From Bettongia penicillata ogilbyi (lineage: Eukaryota; Chordata; Mammalia; Diprotodontia; Potoroidae), in assembly GCA_023548195.1 (NCBI GenBank), contig JAJHZJ010000496.1, positions 12,057,070 through 12,121,069 of the forward strand: 64,000 nucleotides of DNA, read 5' to 3'. Shown here piece after piece: positions 10,722 to 19,884 of this stretch; the stretch's first letter is position 1; each line of letters begins with the position of its first letter. The notes under the pieces were generated by a model. That model did not search any database. It saw nothing but the letters and a program-made list of their open reading frames with translations, and was not told where the DNA came from. The translations under genes and the position numbers were made by a program.

Positions 10722-11095
10722 TTGTTTGTCTTCTGTTTTCAAAGAGGACTGATGAGATCATAGGGTAATGTCTTGACTTGATCATGAATTGAAGTGAGGC
10801 AGAGTTGCACAAAGCCTCACTTTCTTCCACAGTCATTGAAGTCGAGTGACAAGATAAAAGTCAGGATGATTGGTGATGCCTCAGGTTGGAGTGGATGACC
10901 TTGGAGTCTTCTATGTCTTCTGTGAAGCACTCTAAGCACTTCACAGAGCCTGCTTTAGATGCTTTCATGGCCATTGAATCAAATTGTTCTCATCCATCCA
11001 TTCCACCAGGGGAAGTCTTCACATTCATGGGATAGACACCTCTCTAACTGACCTTCGGGTTTGAGACCTGTTGATTACTCTCTACCACATTAAGG
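10722..11095 (-). repeat. SINE-B tail family or its LINE donor, old copy
   Basis: tttgtcttctgttttcaaag, agaggactgatgagatcata and cctcactttcttccacagtc parallel the 3' half of the SINE at 11229-11535 in the same order. The similarity stops near 10920, but the sequence continues to about 11095 without a SINE head. It may be the 3' end of the LINE that supplied that tail (inference). Confidence 0.55.
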
Positions 11096-11176
11096 CCACT
11101 TGCTAAGGTTTACTGGAATGTGACTACTGTGCATGCTACAGCTTCTTGGAGCCACAGGTGAGAGCTGAGTATCAGG

Positions 11177-11178
<2 letters not shown>

Positions 11179-11228
<50 letters not shown>
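11179..11228. repeat. (GT)25 microsatellite
   Basis: Perfect 50-base GT array directly abutting the 3' end of a minus-strand SINE. On the SINE's sense strand it is a (CA)25 continuing the element's tail. Confidence 0.98.
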
Positions 11229-11231
<3 letters not shown>

Positions 11232-11535
11232 TCCTTCATTGCCAAAGAAGACCATCCCATCAGAGAAATAATGACATGATTTGCACTTGACTTTGTTTTG
11301 CGTGAGGGAGGGCTGTGCAGGTCACCAGCCTCACTTCTCCTCCACAGCCATCTGAATCCAGTGACCAGATATTCATCAGGGTGACTGGAGATGATCCAGG
11401 ATGAGGCAATTGGGGTTAAGTGACTTGCACTCACAGCTAGTGAGTGTCAAGTGTCAGTGTGTGAGGTGAGATTTGAACTCAAGTCCTCCTGATTCCTGCA
11501 CTGGTGCTCTATCCATTGTACCACCTAGCTGCCAA
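11229..11535 (-). repeat. full-length SINE, second family (SINE-B)
   Basis: Plus-strand order: tail ttgtccttcattgccaaaga / agaccatcccatcagag, a middle block agcctcacttctcctccaca, core ttggggttaagtgacttgc, head ctctatccattgtaccacc / tagctgcc. It shares head and core with the RTE-tailed SINE but has a different 3' half. Another copy, sense orientation and headless, is at 43330-43540. Confidence 0.9.
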
Positions 11536-11782
11536 GTGTCAGGTAGACACCACAGGTGGATAAGCAGCCTTGAAAAGGACTCAGCAAGACCTCTGCCAGA
11601 GGTGCTAATCCTCCTTGAACACCCCATACATCCTAAGACCTCTAACTCTAAATACAAAGTTCATTCCATCACCTCACCTTGGTCTGAGAAAAGGGCATGA
11701 GGCTGTTTGGAGTAGCCCCTCAGCCTACTAGGCTCATTGCTCTGACCACAGGAATCCAGTAGTATTTGGTTTAGCCAATTTT

Positions 11783-11925
11783 TGGCAGCTCTAGACAGCA
11801 GAATGACTGAGGATTTACATTTGGAGGACCTACGTTCAAATCCTAACTCTCTACTTCCTATGCTGTGTGACTTTTGGTGGAAAAGTTAAGAAAGAACAGC
11901 CTTAAATGACCTCTATCCACCCTTT
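11783..11925 (+). repeat. MIR-type SINE
   Basis: ggcagctctagacagcagaa head remnant, ggaggacctacgttcaaatc, ctatgctgtgtgacttttgg; core end lost. Confidence 0.75.
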
Positions 11926-12077
11926 CTACAAAAAAGAATGAAAGTTTCCCATCATCACATCCATACCTTGTGTTGGCCCACAGTCCTCTCCATAAAACAA
12001 ATGATGCCCCCTTGAATATAAATCAGTCCTGTCATGGGGGTAAGCATTGCTCTTACATCCCAGAACCATTGATATTT

Positions 12078-12235
12078 ACATGACATTGATGAAGGGCTTC
12101 ATATGCATCATCCTATTTAATATTCACAATAGTCTTGGAAGTAGATGTGACCAATAGGATTACCCTCATTCTCCAGATAAAGAAACAGAGGCTTAGAGGC
12201 TTGGCTAGGGTCTCACAATGAGTCCATATAGAGGA
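12078..12235 (-). repeat. MIR-type SINE
   Basis: catcctatttaatattcaca, ccctcattctccagataaag, aaacagaggcttagaggctt: reverse MIR with its tail. Confidence 0.7.
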
Positions 12236-12467
12236 TCACTATTGCCTTTCCTGGGACCTTGGTCATTCAGAAAACTCATTAATGCAGAGAAGTTGCTCCT
12301 GTCTCAGTTGGTGGGATCAGGGTGAGCTGGCCAAAAAATATCCTTTAGAATGGTGCCAAATGTCTTCCTTCTTCTTCCTGTGTTAATGGAGTCTCATAGG
12401 TTAATGTGTTACCACTTCCAAGAAAGGCAGTGATTTTCTGAAGGTCACATCTCTACCAGAAAAAAAT

Positions 12468-12560
12468 GGATTCTTCTTGAAAGCAGGAACCATTTTGTTT
12501 CACCTTTGTATTCCCAGAACCTAGAAGAGTGCCTGGCATACAGTAAGTGTTTAATACATG
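12468..12560 (+). mobile_element. LINE-2 3' end
   Basis: cttgaaagcaggaaccattt, cctttgtattcccagaacct, agtgcctggcatacagtaag. Confidence 0.85.
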
Positions 12561-13439
12561 CAGGGACCTTTTCATTTCTGTATGTAGCAAGTCTCTCTGG
12601 CCCACTTTCCAGGAGCTAGGCTTCTCCATTTGCCCCATTGGGGGTTCCATGGGGCATAGCTCTGAAAAGTGGGAAGTCTTTTCTCTATTACCACCAACTA
12701 ACTGTGCTCCTGTTACTGTTGGAATCTCCTTTAATGATTTAACAAAGGGACAGTCACTTCAAATGTACAGCAAGAAAAACTTACAAATATTTCTTCATTA
12801 TCATGTGCCATCTTGGTCTCTGAGAAAAGCAGGCTCAAAGCCTAACTCCAGTCCCATTGGTTCCACCAAGTTCACTCCCAAAGGCATCCTCTCTGCCATA
12901 TATGTCCTTGTCTCACGGAGTGGGGTCTTGAGGTTTATTCTTTATTCTCTCAATAATTGAGGTTGTGTTGGCTCTGGAAATCAGACCCTAGAACATGAGG
13001 TATACTTCCGAGTCCACCTGACTTTTTGAACTCATTACTCAGAAACCTAACATCCTTTACCTAGAAGGGAAAGGAACGCACACAGAGGTCAAAGCTCAAA
13101 GGCCTTTCCTGAGATCACATGTCTTCTGATGAGAGCAGGCTCCTTGGACTCTCCCTATCCAGCAGTGTCTCCACTGAGAATGGGAGACATATTGAATGGG
13201 AGAAAGATGATGGATCAGAAGCCAACGGGTCTTTTTTATCACCTCCACTACGAATCAAAGAGCTTCCTCTTCAACATGTGGTGAGCCAGTTGGAACCAGT
13301 TATACATGCTCTACCGTTTGTCCAAGACCATTTTCTTCCTTACACATTATCACAACTTTCCCAGAAGCAGCTCCCAGACTTGCCACAAGAAGAGACACTG
13401 TCTGAGGTGCTCTAGGCATGCTTCAGACCCTCCATTATA
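12561..13439. other. unassigned, unique-looking segment
   Basis: Nearly 880 bases free of recognisable repeats. It carries plus-strand frames of 137 codons (12547-12960, starting inside the L2) and 98 codons (13119-13415). Only the second has protein-like composition; it is listed separately. Confidence 0.4.
13119..13415 (+). other. unexplained 98-codon ORF, coding status doubtful
   Basis: ATG in the context cacATGtct opens a frame of 98 residues with mixed, non-repetitive composition: serine-rich start, an acidic patch (EWEKDDGSEANG at residues 26-37) and a C-terminal part rich in Leu, Gln and Pro with an acidic end (PQEETLSEVL). It overlaps no recognised transposon. I recognise no domain, see no convincing flanking splice sites, and there is no poly-A tract suggesting a processed gene. 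It could be chance, a fragment of an old pseudogene, or an exon. Confidence 0.15.
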
Positions 13440-13500
13440 TGTGCTGGTATTCCCATAGTAGACACTTGATAAATGTTTGTAGAATTTACTTGAATTGAAT
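13440..13500 (+). mobile_element. LINE-2 3' end, short
   Basis: Ends tagacacttgataaatgttt then a (GAATT)-like tail ttgaattgaattgaattc. Confidence 0.65.
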
Positions 13501-13861
13501 TGAATTCACCCAAAAAAAGAACATTTCTACCAAATTAAAAACAACAGTTACACAAATTTGAATAACATGGAAAAAAGATATTAATTCAGTTTGAAATTCT
13601 CAAAAATAATACTGTCTACTTCAGTTAGTCTCCAACTGGCTTTTCCTAAGGGGAAATTGCAGTTGAAAGAGTCAAGTTAACAGTGGCCCTTTAACTGAGG
13701 GTAAATACAATACTAAATAATTTTTTTTAAAAAAAGAAAAGATGTTATTAATGTATAATTTCCTTATGGATATCATTTGATCTATGAAGGTAGAAATATT
13801 CAAATTGAAATTATAACAATGGTGCTATCCTTAAAATTGTTTTTTCTCCTTACTTGACTGT
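13501..13861. other. AT-rich, no recognised feature
   Basis: AT-rich DNA with an A/T homopolymer stretch at about 13720-13742. No family recognised. Confidence 0.45.
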
Positions 13862-14112
13862 TGGATGGAGTAGTAGATGGGGGGGGAAGGAGAATAGGAA
13901 GACCTGGGTTCGAATCCTAGCTTAGACACTTATTAGCTGTGGGATCCCAGGGAAGTCATGTGAGCTCACTTAGCCTCAATTTCCTTATCTGTAGAAAGGG
14001 AAAACTAACGGTACCTACCTCACTGGATTATGATGAAAATCCAAGAAGACATTACATGCAAAGTGTTTTGTTAGCCTTAAAACACCATGTAAATGATGGC
14101 TCTTGTTCTTAC
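13862..14112 (+). repeat. CORE-SINE, MIR-like tail
   Basis: agacctgggttcgaatccta, cacttattagctgtgggatc, ctcaatttccttatctgta, tail gcaaagtgttttgttagcct / caccatgtaaatgatggctc. The head is replaced by a G-rich run at 13879-13886. Confidence 0.88.
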
Positions 14113-14295
14113 TGGCTATTTCCCCTATAACTCCCTTATTCCTTTCAACCATTTCTTAGAAACCAGCGTTCCTATACCAGACTACATGGTGGAGGCTGGG
14201 ATATATCCTCAATCTTGGAAATTTTGAGGGAGCAGGGTCAAAAAAGGTGATATTAGTATGGATATGACTTATCTTCAATTGAACATTTTTACATT

Positions 14296-14505
14296 AGGGG
14301 CAGAATATCTAGGTGGCACAGAGTTGGACCTGGAGTTAAGAAGACTCATCTTCCTGAGTTCAAATCTGGTCCCAGACGCTCACTAGCTGTGTGACCCTGG
14401 GCAAGTCACTTCACCCTGTTTGCCCCGTCTATTAAATGAGATGTAGAAGGAAATGACAAACCATTCCAGTATTTCTGCCAAGAAAGCCTCTGATGAGCCC
14501 TCGTG
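14296..14505 (+). repeat. CORE-SINE with RTE-type tail
   Basis: Head atctaggtggcacagagttg, core gtgaccctgggcaagtcact, tail aaaccattccagtatttctg / ccaagaaagcctctgatgag. The last 20-30 tail bases are missing. Confidence 0.92.
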
Positions 14506-14886
14506 GTGGAGAAAATGCTTTGAATCACCACTACTACATGTTGGGGGATTCCAACCTTGGGATAGCCTGAAGGAGATCTAAGATAATGAGGCTGCGGCCA
14601 GCAGAGGGCAGGGCTGAGCCCAAGGACAGCAGAGGGCATCAGTCACAGGACCAAGCAGGGAGCTTCCTTTTTCTTATTGGGCCTTCTTAGCTCAGGAGCA
14701 CCCTCACTTCTTTCTACCTGCTGAAAATACAATCTCTCTCAGTTCTCTCCGTCTTTTATCGCCATAACCAAATTCCTAGTGTACCCACCCTAGTTATACA
14801 ATTAAGGCTTTCTGTATAACTTTTCTCAGGGGCAAAAATCAAGCACTCTATTTAAATTCTGCAGTTGTACCTCCCTAAAATGAAAT
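14506..14886. other. no recognised feature
   Basis: Contains the near-repeated phrase cagcagagggcagggctg / gacagcagagggcatcag (14597-14641). No gene or repeat family recognised. Confidence 0.4.
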
Positions 14887-15150
14887 CATTCATTCAACAA
14901 ACGTTTATTAATCACCTGCTGTGTATCAGGCAACATGGGAGATGCTACAGATTAAAAGACAAAAATAAAAAGCACATCTTTGGAGTCAGAAGTGATCTTA
15001 GAGACTTTGTGTCCAATCCCCTCATTGTACAGAGAGGGAAACTGAGGCCTGGAGAGATCATCAATGGAGGGCAAGATGAAACCTCAGAGGACACCTGGTT
15101 CATTTGCCAGATGACAAAGTTAAAGCCCAGAGCGATTTGCCCAAGGTCAT
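14887..15150 (-). repeat. L2 3' scrap then MIR3 SINE
   Basis: 14887-14970 is reverse L2 (cattcaacaaacgtttatta, gtgtatcaggcaacatggg). 14980-15150 is reverse MIR3: agtgatcttagagactttg, cccctcattgtacagagagg, aaactgaggcctggagaga, gatttgcccaaggtcatgc. Confidence 0.8.
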
Positions 15151-15157
15151 GCTAATA

Positions 15158-15375
15158 AAGATGCTGATAAAAACAGCTAGCATTCATAAAGTGCTTGATA
15201 TATATTTTTCATTTGATCCTTGCAACCATGTGGACTATTGGGAAGTGGAGACAATTGGGGTTAAGTGTCTTGCCCAGGGTCACACACTAATAAGTGTCTG
15301 AGACTAGATTAGAACTCAGATCCTCCCAACTTCAGGGCTGGTACGACGATATCCATTGCACCACCTAGAGGCCCC
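15158..15375 (-). repeat. CORE-SINE, MIR-like tail
   Basis: agctagcattcataaagtgc, catttgatccttgcaaccat, ttggggttaagtgtcttgcc, ending tatccattgcaccacctag. Full length except a shortened core. Confidence 0.9.
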
Positions 15376-15392
15376 AATGATGTGAACTATTA

Positions 15393-15810
15393 AGAGAAAC
15401 AATAATGATGCTAACACTTTAAGATTTGCAGAGCACTTTACAAATATAATAAGAGTAATAATATTTATGTAGTGTTTTCTATGAGCCAAACACTGTGCTA
15501 AGCCCTTTACAATTATTACCTCATTCAGTCCTCATGACAACCCTGGGAGGTGGATGCTGCTATTATCTCCATTTTACAAATGAGGAAACTGAGGCAGACA
15601 AAACTGAAGTGACTTGCTAAGTGTCATATAGCTAGTAAAAGTCTACGTCAGGATACAAACTGCTAAGGTCTTCTTAACCCCACGCCCAACACCCTACCCA
15701 CTTTGCCACCTAACTTCCAGGGTCACACATTAGGAAGTATCAAAGTCCAATTCGAACCCAAGTCTTCTGACTTCCAAACCTGAATTCCTGCATTCTCCTT
15801 GCAAAATGAT
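15393..15810 (-). repeat. nested pair of CORE-SINEs
   Basis: The outer copy's tail is at 15393-15444 (atttgcagagcactttacaa) and its core and head at about 15719-15810 (agggtcacacattaggaag, cgaacccaagtcttctgact). The inner copy fills 15445-15718, tail to head (gccaaacactgtgctaagcc, gaggaaactgaggcagacaa, actttgccacctaacttcc). Both are minus strand, so the inner inserted into the outer. Confidence 0.75.
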
Positions 15811-15880
15811 GTGCATGAAAGAAAGCACTTTGCAAACCTCAAAGCGCTTTCTATAGAGCTCTGAGGCTTTCTAGTGTAAA
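15811..15880 (+). repeat. isolated SINE tail
   Basis: gcactttgcaaacctcaaag followed by cgctttctatagagctctga: a MIR-like tail without its core. Confidence 0.6.
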
Positions 15881-15889
15881 TGTGAACTG

Positions 15890-16180
15890 TGGTTTTCATT
15901 CTTCTTTCTCACTTGTTCTGCTCAACTTTTCCAGCTCTTTCCTCTTATGTAAATAGCTAAGCCCCACACCCCATTTCATGCTTTATTATTCCCAAATAGC
16001 AGCTGCATTAGGACCCTTTGATTCTGCTGTGGAGAATGCATTTGGAAGCAAAGCATAATACCGTCAAATGGTTAGTTCATGGGGTTTTAATTTTAGGAAT
16101 ATCTGAAATGCATTAATTCGCCATCTTCAATTGGCACCCAAAAAATAAAATAAAATAACAGCAGTTCTCATCAGGGGGAA
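15890..16180. other. candidate conserved noncoding segment
   Basis: Repeat-free, with a palindromic-looking AT-rich core including gcattaattcgccatcttc near 16111, atgctttattattcccaaa near 15978 and a homeodomain-like aattaat. Typical of developmental noncoding elements, but conservation is unmeasured. Confidence 0.3.
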
Positions 16181-16880
16181 AAATAACCCTCCCATCCTTG
16201 GCTTAGAAGAATACAGAAGCTTAGAGGGAATCAAAGGGACTCATAAGACTTGCAAGCAAGCCGTCGGTTTCCTGGAGTGTCTGTCTGGACTGTGGTGTAT
16301 TCTGCAAGAAAATGGCATGCAAAAGGGAAGGGGGTCCTTGAAGCCTGACTTCCAGGGGTGGAACAGAACAAGGAAAGGAGAGAATGGCCACTTAGCGCTG
16401 CTTTCTTCTGGAAAGGAGTGGCTGGCAGGTCTCTTCATACTGGGATATTGGAGTGTCCATTTGGATCTCTCGGTCAAGGGATAAAGCTGGACACCATGAA
16501 CCTTGAGCCTCAATCCCAATGCTGACCAGGGTGGTCCAGGCCAAGGGGCTTAATCAGCCCATTTGTCTATTCTCCAGCGGGTGGTTGCCATGCCTGCTTC
16601 TCAGGAATTCAGGGAGGATTAGAGGAGCTCCCTCTGAAGTACCTTAGGAAGGCTGCAATGAGCCAGCAGTGAGAAAAAGCCTCTTCCTGGGGAGTTGGGA
16701 TTAGCCAATGGACCTTAGGCTCTTGTCCTGTTTCCATGATAATAACTGCTTTCACAAAAAATCATGCTAACACTAAAATAAATGATCTTATAGTCAGCGG
16801 ACAATTGTAGGCCAGATAAATGTGTGAATTGCAGAGAAGGAGGAGGAATCGTACTACTAACAATGATGACAATAACTACT
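16181..16880. other. no recognised feature
   Basis: Unique-looking with moderate GC. The 92-codon minus-strand frame at 16241-16519 has no recognisable protein features. Confidence 0.4.
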
Positions 16881-16889
16881 ACCATTTGT

Positions 16890-17185
16890 ATTTAGAACTG
16901 GAAGGACCTTGGAGGTCATCTCATCCAGTACTCCATTTTACAGATGGGAAACTGAGGAAGGTAAAAGTACTTATTCAGATTTGGACAGAGAATTTTGGTT
17001 AATGGAGAGCAGACAATATGGGATTACCAGGATCAAAGAGTTAGAGCTGAAAGAGACCTTAAACATCATTTAGCCCACCCAACACCATTTTACAAATGAA
17101 GAAACTGAGGTCCAGAGAGGTCAAGATGACCTTCGAGGTCATCTCACCCAGCTCCTCATTTTTCAGATGAGAAAAGTTGGCATTA
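16890..17185 (-). repeat. MIR3 SINE cluster
   Basis: Three partial reverse MIR3 copies: 16890-16990 (tggaaggaccttggaggtca, ttacagatgggaaactgagg), 17030-17125 (gagctgaaagagaccttaaa, gaagaaactgaggtccagag), 17130-17185 (cttcgaggtcatctcaccca). Confidence 0.8.
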
Positions 17186-17324
17186 AATTATTTCAATGCT
17201 TTTTTTCAGTGTTTGAGTTCCATCCCTATTGTTCTCTTTTTACTAGGTCCTTTGGTGTCCTCAGTGGGGCATTTTAACTCAATGAGGGCAGAAAATATGG
17301 GATAAAAGATTTGGAATACCTATC

Positions 17325-17465
17325 CCCCACTTACAGATGAGAAAACTGAGGTCCAGGGAGGTTAAGAAATTTGTCTATGGTTACACAGTTAGTAAACCTC
17401 AGAGACAGGATTGGAACCCAGGTCCTCTGACCCCAAAGCTCTTTCCATTACATTCTACTGACTCC
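17325..17465 (-). repeat. MIR-type SINE
   Basis: cttacagatgagaaaactga, ggttacacagttagtaaacc, gattggaacccaggtcctct, ending tctttccattacattctac. Confidence 0.85.
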
Positions 17466-17522
17466 TTTCAATCATTGATCAATCAATACTTACAGCAAAG
17501 TCATAAAAGCCTACTCTCTTAG

Positions 17523-17605
17523 CATTGGGAGAGACTCTTGAGATCATCTAGACAAAACTCCCACCCAGGGCAGAAATTTCCTCTGTACAACATATTTAAT
17601 GGACA
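17523..17605 (-). repeat. MIR3 5'-missing fragment
   Basis: cattgggagagactcttgag, atcatctagacaaaactccc: the MIR3 3' end reversed, without core. Confidence 0.55.
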
Positions 17606-17727
17606 GTTATTCAGCTTCCCTGCATATACTTCCTTTGAATGGAAACTGAGAAACCTAACAAGGCATTTGGGGATAGGAGTCACAGGTTGAAAGATGCTTT
17701 TTCTTATGTTGGCTTAACATCTACTTC

Positions 17728-17990
17728 AAGAGCAGCTAGATGGTGCCACAGTGCATAGAGTACTGGGCTTGTCATCAGGAAGACTCATCTTTCTGAATTC
17801 AAATCCAGCCTCAGATACTTACTAGCTGTGTGACCATGGGCAAGTCACTTAACCCTGTTTGCCTCAGTTTCCTCATTTGTAAATGTGGATAATGATAGCG
17901 TCTCCCTCTAGTTGTTGTAGGAATCAAATGAGATAATCCATGGAGCATGTTCTGCACATTTTAAAGCACTCTATAAATGATAGCTAGTTC
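17728..17990 (+). repeat. CORE-SINE, MIR-like tail, full length
   Basis: Head agcagctagatggtgccaca, core tgtgaccatgggcaagtcac, tail atgagataatccatggagca / tttaaagcactctataaatg. Confidence 0.93.
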
Positions 17991-18107
17991 TCCAGTCCCT
18001 ACTTGAAAACATCCACTTCTGTAGAATGTATGGTTTGGTCTCCCCTTTCTCAGGTGGAAATTCCCATTAAGCACCCGTTTGGATTAAACCCAAGAAAACA
18101 TCATCAA

Positions 18108-18362
18108 ATGCTTTGTTGTTGACTTGTTTCAGACACATCTGACTCCCTGTGACCCTATTTGGGGGTTTTCTCAGCAAAGATACTAGAGTGGTTTGTCATT
18201 TTCTTTCCTCCAGCTTATTTTGCATATGAGAAAACTGAGGCAAACAGGGTTAAGTGACTTGCCCAGGGTCATCAGCTAGTAAGTATTTGAGGTCAGATTT
18301 GACCTCAAAAAGATGAGTCTTCCTAACTCCAGGTCCAGTGTTCTATGCAATATGGTGCCACG
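18108..18362 (-). repeat. CORE-SINE with RTE-type tail, full length
   Basis: Terminal tail ttgttgttgacttgtttcag, ctgactccctgtgaccctat, core gaaaactgaggcaaacaggg, head tgttctatgcaatatggtgc. A good reference copy for the complete tail. Confidence 0.93.
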
Positions 18363-18385
18363 TGAAATGGTAATGACTAAAAAAA

Positions 18386-18756
18386 GTCAGGCATGGTAAA
18401 GCATCCCTCTGATCCCTGGGGCTATGGAAGAAGCTATAGATCACCTGAGTTGGGGGTTTGGTGCTACAGTGGACTAAGTGTATTAAGTGTTCACATTGAC
18501 TATGGTATCAATAAGGTGTGGTATGTTGAGGAAGAAGTGGGGAGATGCCACCACTTGAAAAGGAACAAGTCAGTCGACATGAAAATGAATCAGGTTGGAG
18601 ATTCCATGCTCAGATCAGTGCTTAGCACAGTTCCTAGCACATAGTGAGTGATTAATAGTGTTTACTGACTGACTAAATGCTAAGCAGGAGCGAGCAGCCA
18701 TGAATGGCTCTTGCCAGTTCCAGTCTGGGCAAGATAGGGAGATTCTATCTCAAAAG
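18386..18756 (+). pseudogene. RN7SL: 7SL (SRP) RNA pseudogene, near full length
   Basis: 7SL RNA is the scaffold of the signal recognition particle. The sequence follows 7SL end to end: start gtcaggcatggtaaagcatc (Alu domain), a B-box-like gatcacctgagttg at 18439-18452, S-domain marks atggtatcaataaggtg (18503-18519), ggagatgccaccacttg (18541-18557) and gaatcaggttggagattcc (18586-18604), and the closing cagtctgggcaagataggg (18721-18739) and gattctatctc. Without about 58 inserted bases at 18620-18678 it is close to 300 bases, the length of 7SL. Many substitutions, including in the promoter boxes, and an A-rich end (18752-18770) point to a retrocopy, not a working gene. 7SL-derived SINEs of primates and rodents are dimeric or shortened, unlike this. 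Confidence 0.85.
18620..18678 (+). mobile_element. LINE-2 3' terminus inserted in the 7SL pseudogene
   Basis: cttagcacagttcctagcac, agtgagtgattaatagtgtt, tactgactgactaaatg are the last ~58 bases of L2, interrupting the S domain right after gatcagtg. Flanks gtgctta and atgctaa could be a short degraded target duplication. Confidence 0.75.
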
Positions 18757-18839
18757 CAAAAAGACAAAGGAAATCAAGTAAGCAAAACTGTTGATGAGTG
18801 CCAATCAGTCAGTCAGACAGAATCTACAACCTGCTAACT

Positions 18840-19075
18840 CAGGGCTTGTTGAACATTTTTGTGTCACAGATCTCTTTGGCAGTCTGTTCAAGCCCATGGA
18901 CCCCTTCCCAGAAGAATATTTTATTGCCTACATTCATAATTGAAGAGAATGCTAAATTTCAGTTAGAGGTTCATGAAAATGAAGATGCAATTTCTTTCCC
19001 ATCCAAGTTCCCAGACTCCCTGAAGTCTAATAAAGGATACCTTGGAAGTCTGTGGACCTCAGCTTAAGAACCCTG
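18840..19075. mobile_element. hAT-like inverted-repeat DNA element (non-autonomous)
   Basis: Starts cagggcttgttgaac and ends agcttaagaaccctg, imperfect terminal inverted repeats of the 'caggggttctta' type. Flanked by tgctaact and gtgctaaa, a 6-of-8 match expected for a decayed 8-base hAT target duplication. Interior motifs cagatctctttggcagtctg and catggaccccttcccagaag recur in this family. No transposase frame: a MITE-like derivative. Confidence 0.65.
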
Positions 19076-19127
19076 GTGCTAAATGATGATTGAGCTGACT
19101 TGATAGAACCCTTTAACTCATCTGAAG

Positions 19128-19360
19128 GTCCTAGACTCATAGAATCTCAGGTCTGGAAGGACCTCAGAGGCCACTGAGGCCAATCTGTACCTCCTCTATA
19201 AAATGAGGTCATTGAACTAAATGAGCTAGTTCATCTGGGGATGATACAGGAGAGAATTCAAACCTCACGCCTGAACTCAGATTCCTTATCTGTAAATTGA
19301 GGGAAGTGAATTAGATAGCCTTTGAGGTCCACTCTAGAATTATGATCCTTTGACCTATAA
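19128..19360. repeat. inverted pair of MIR3 fragments
   Basis: 19128-19205 is MIR3 minus (agaatctcaggtctggaagg, acctcagaggccactgagg). 19262-19360 is MIR3 plus (ctgaactcagattccttatc, tttgaggtccactctagaat). The arms face each other with a spacer of about 57 bases. Confidence 0.75.
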
Positions 19361-19660
19361 GTCTCCTTCAATTTTAGATATTAAAGTTAATTGGAAAGAA
19401 ACATATAAATAAAATAGTTTGACAGCTTTTAGGACTGAAAACACATAGACTGTTAGGATTAACTCCCTCAAAACAGATCCCATCAAAATATGTTTCCCAA
19501 TAAAAAATCCCCTATGTGACCATGATGAAGAGAAAACTGTCATATTTATTTAGTTCAGGTTTATGCAAAATCAGTAGGGTAAATGAATTAGAAATTCATG
19601 ATTGTAGTTTCCACTTTTGATTTAACCCTAATCTTAGTCTAGAAAATACTGATCAAAAGC
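19361..19660. other. AT-rich, no recognised feature
   Basis: Unique-looking DNA. A 62-codon minus-strand frame (19355-19543) is not protein-like. Confidence 0.4.
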
Positions 19661-19880
19661 AAAGGTGTTAAATGTGGCCACAGGCTACATTGCTGCTTAC
19701 AACACTACTGAATGGGGCAGAACTAGATTAAAATGCAATTGAAAGATGTTTAACAAAATAAATAAAAATACCCTGCAACATAGATAATACTACTATATGG
19801 TTTTCTAAGTCAATATGCAACCAGCAAGGATCCTTATGTATGAATTATGGCTCTCATTTCTATTTGAGTTTGACACCTCT
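19661..19880. mobile_element. hAT-like inverted-repeat DNA element, second family
   Basis: Opens aaaggtgttaaatgtggcc and closes tttgagtttgacacctct; the reverse complement of the close matches the opening at 'aggtgt-aaa'. Interior is AT-rich with no transposase. The 8-base target duplication cannot be recognised. Confidence 0.6.
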
Positions 19881-19884
19881 TAAT

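Noticed and set aside
11090..11434. 114-codon ORF with a His-Thr run
   Set aside because: The run is the translated (GT)n microsatellite; the rest is SINE.
12547..12960. 137-codon plus-strand ORF
   Set aside because: It starts inside an L2 3' end and shows no conserved protein character.
17030..17465. Regularly recurring short repeats suggesting an array
   Set aside because: They are independent MIR3/MIR fragments sharing the CORE, not a CRISPR-like or satellite array.
18386..18756. Functional 7SL RNA gene
   Set aside because: Promoter boxes and S-domain loops are changed and an L2 fragment interrupts it, so it is called a pseudogene.
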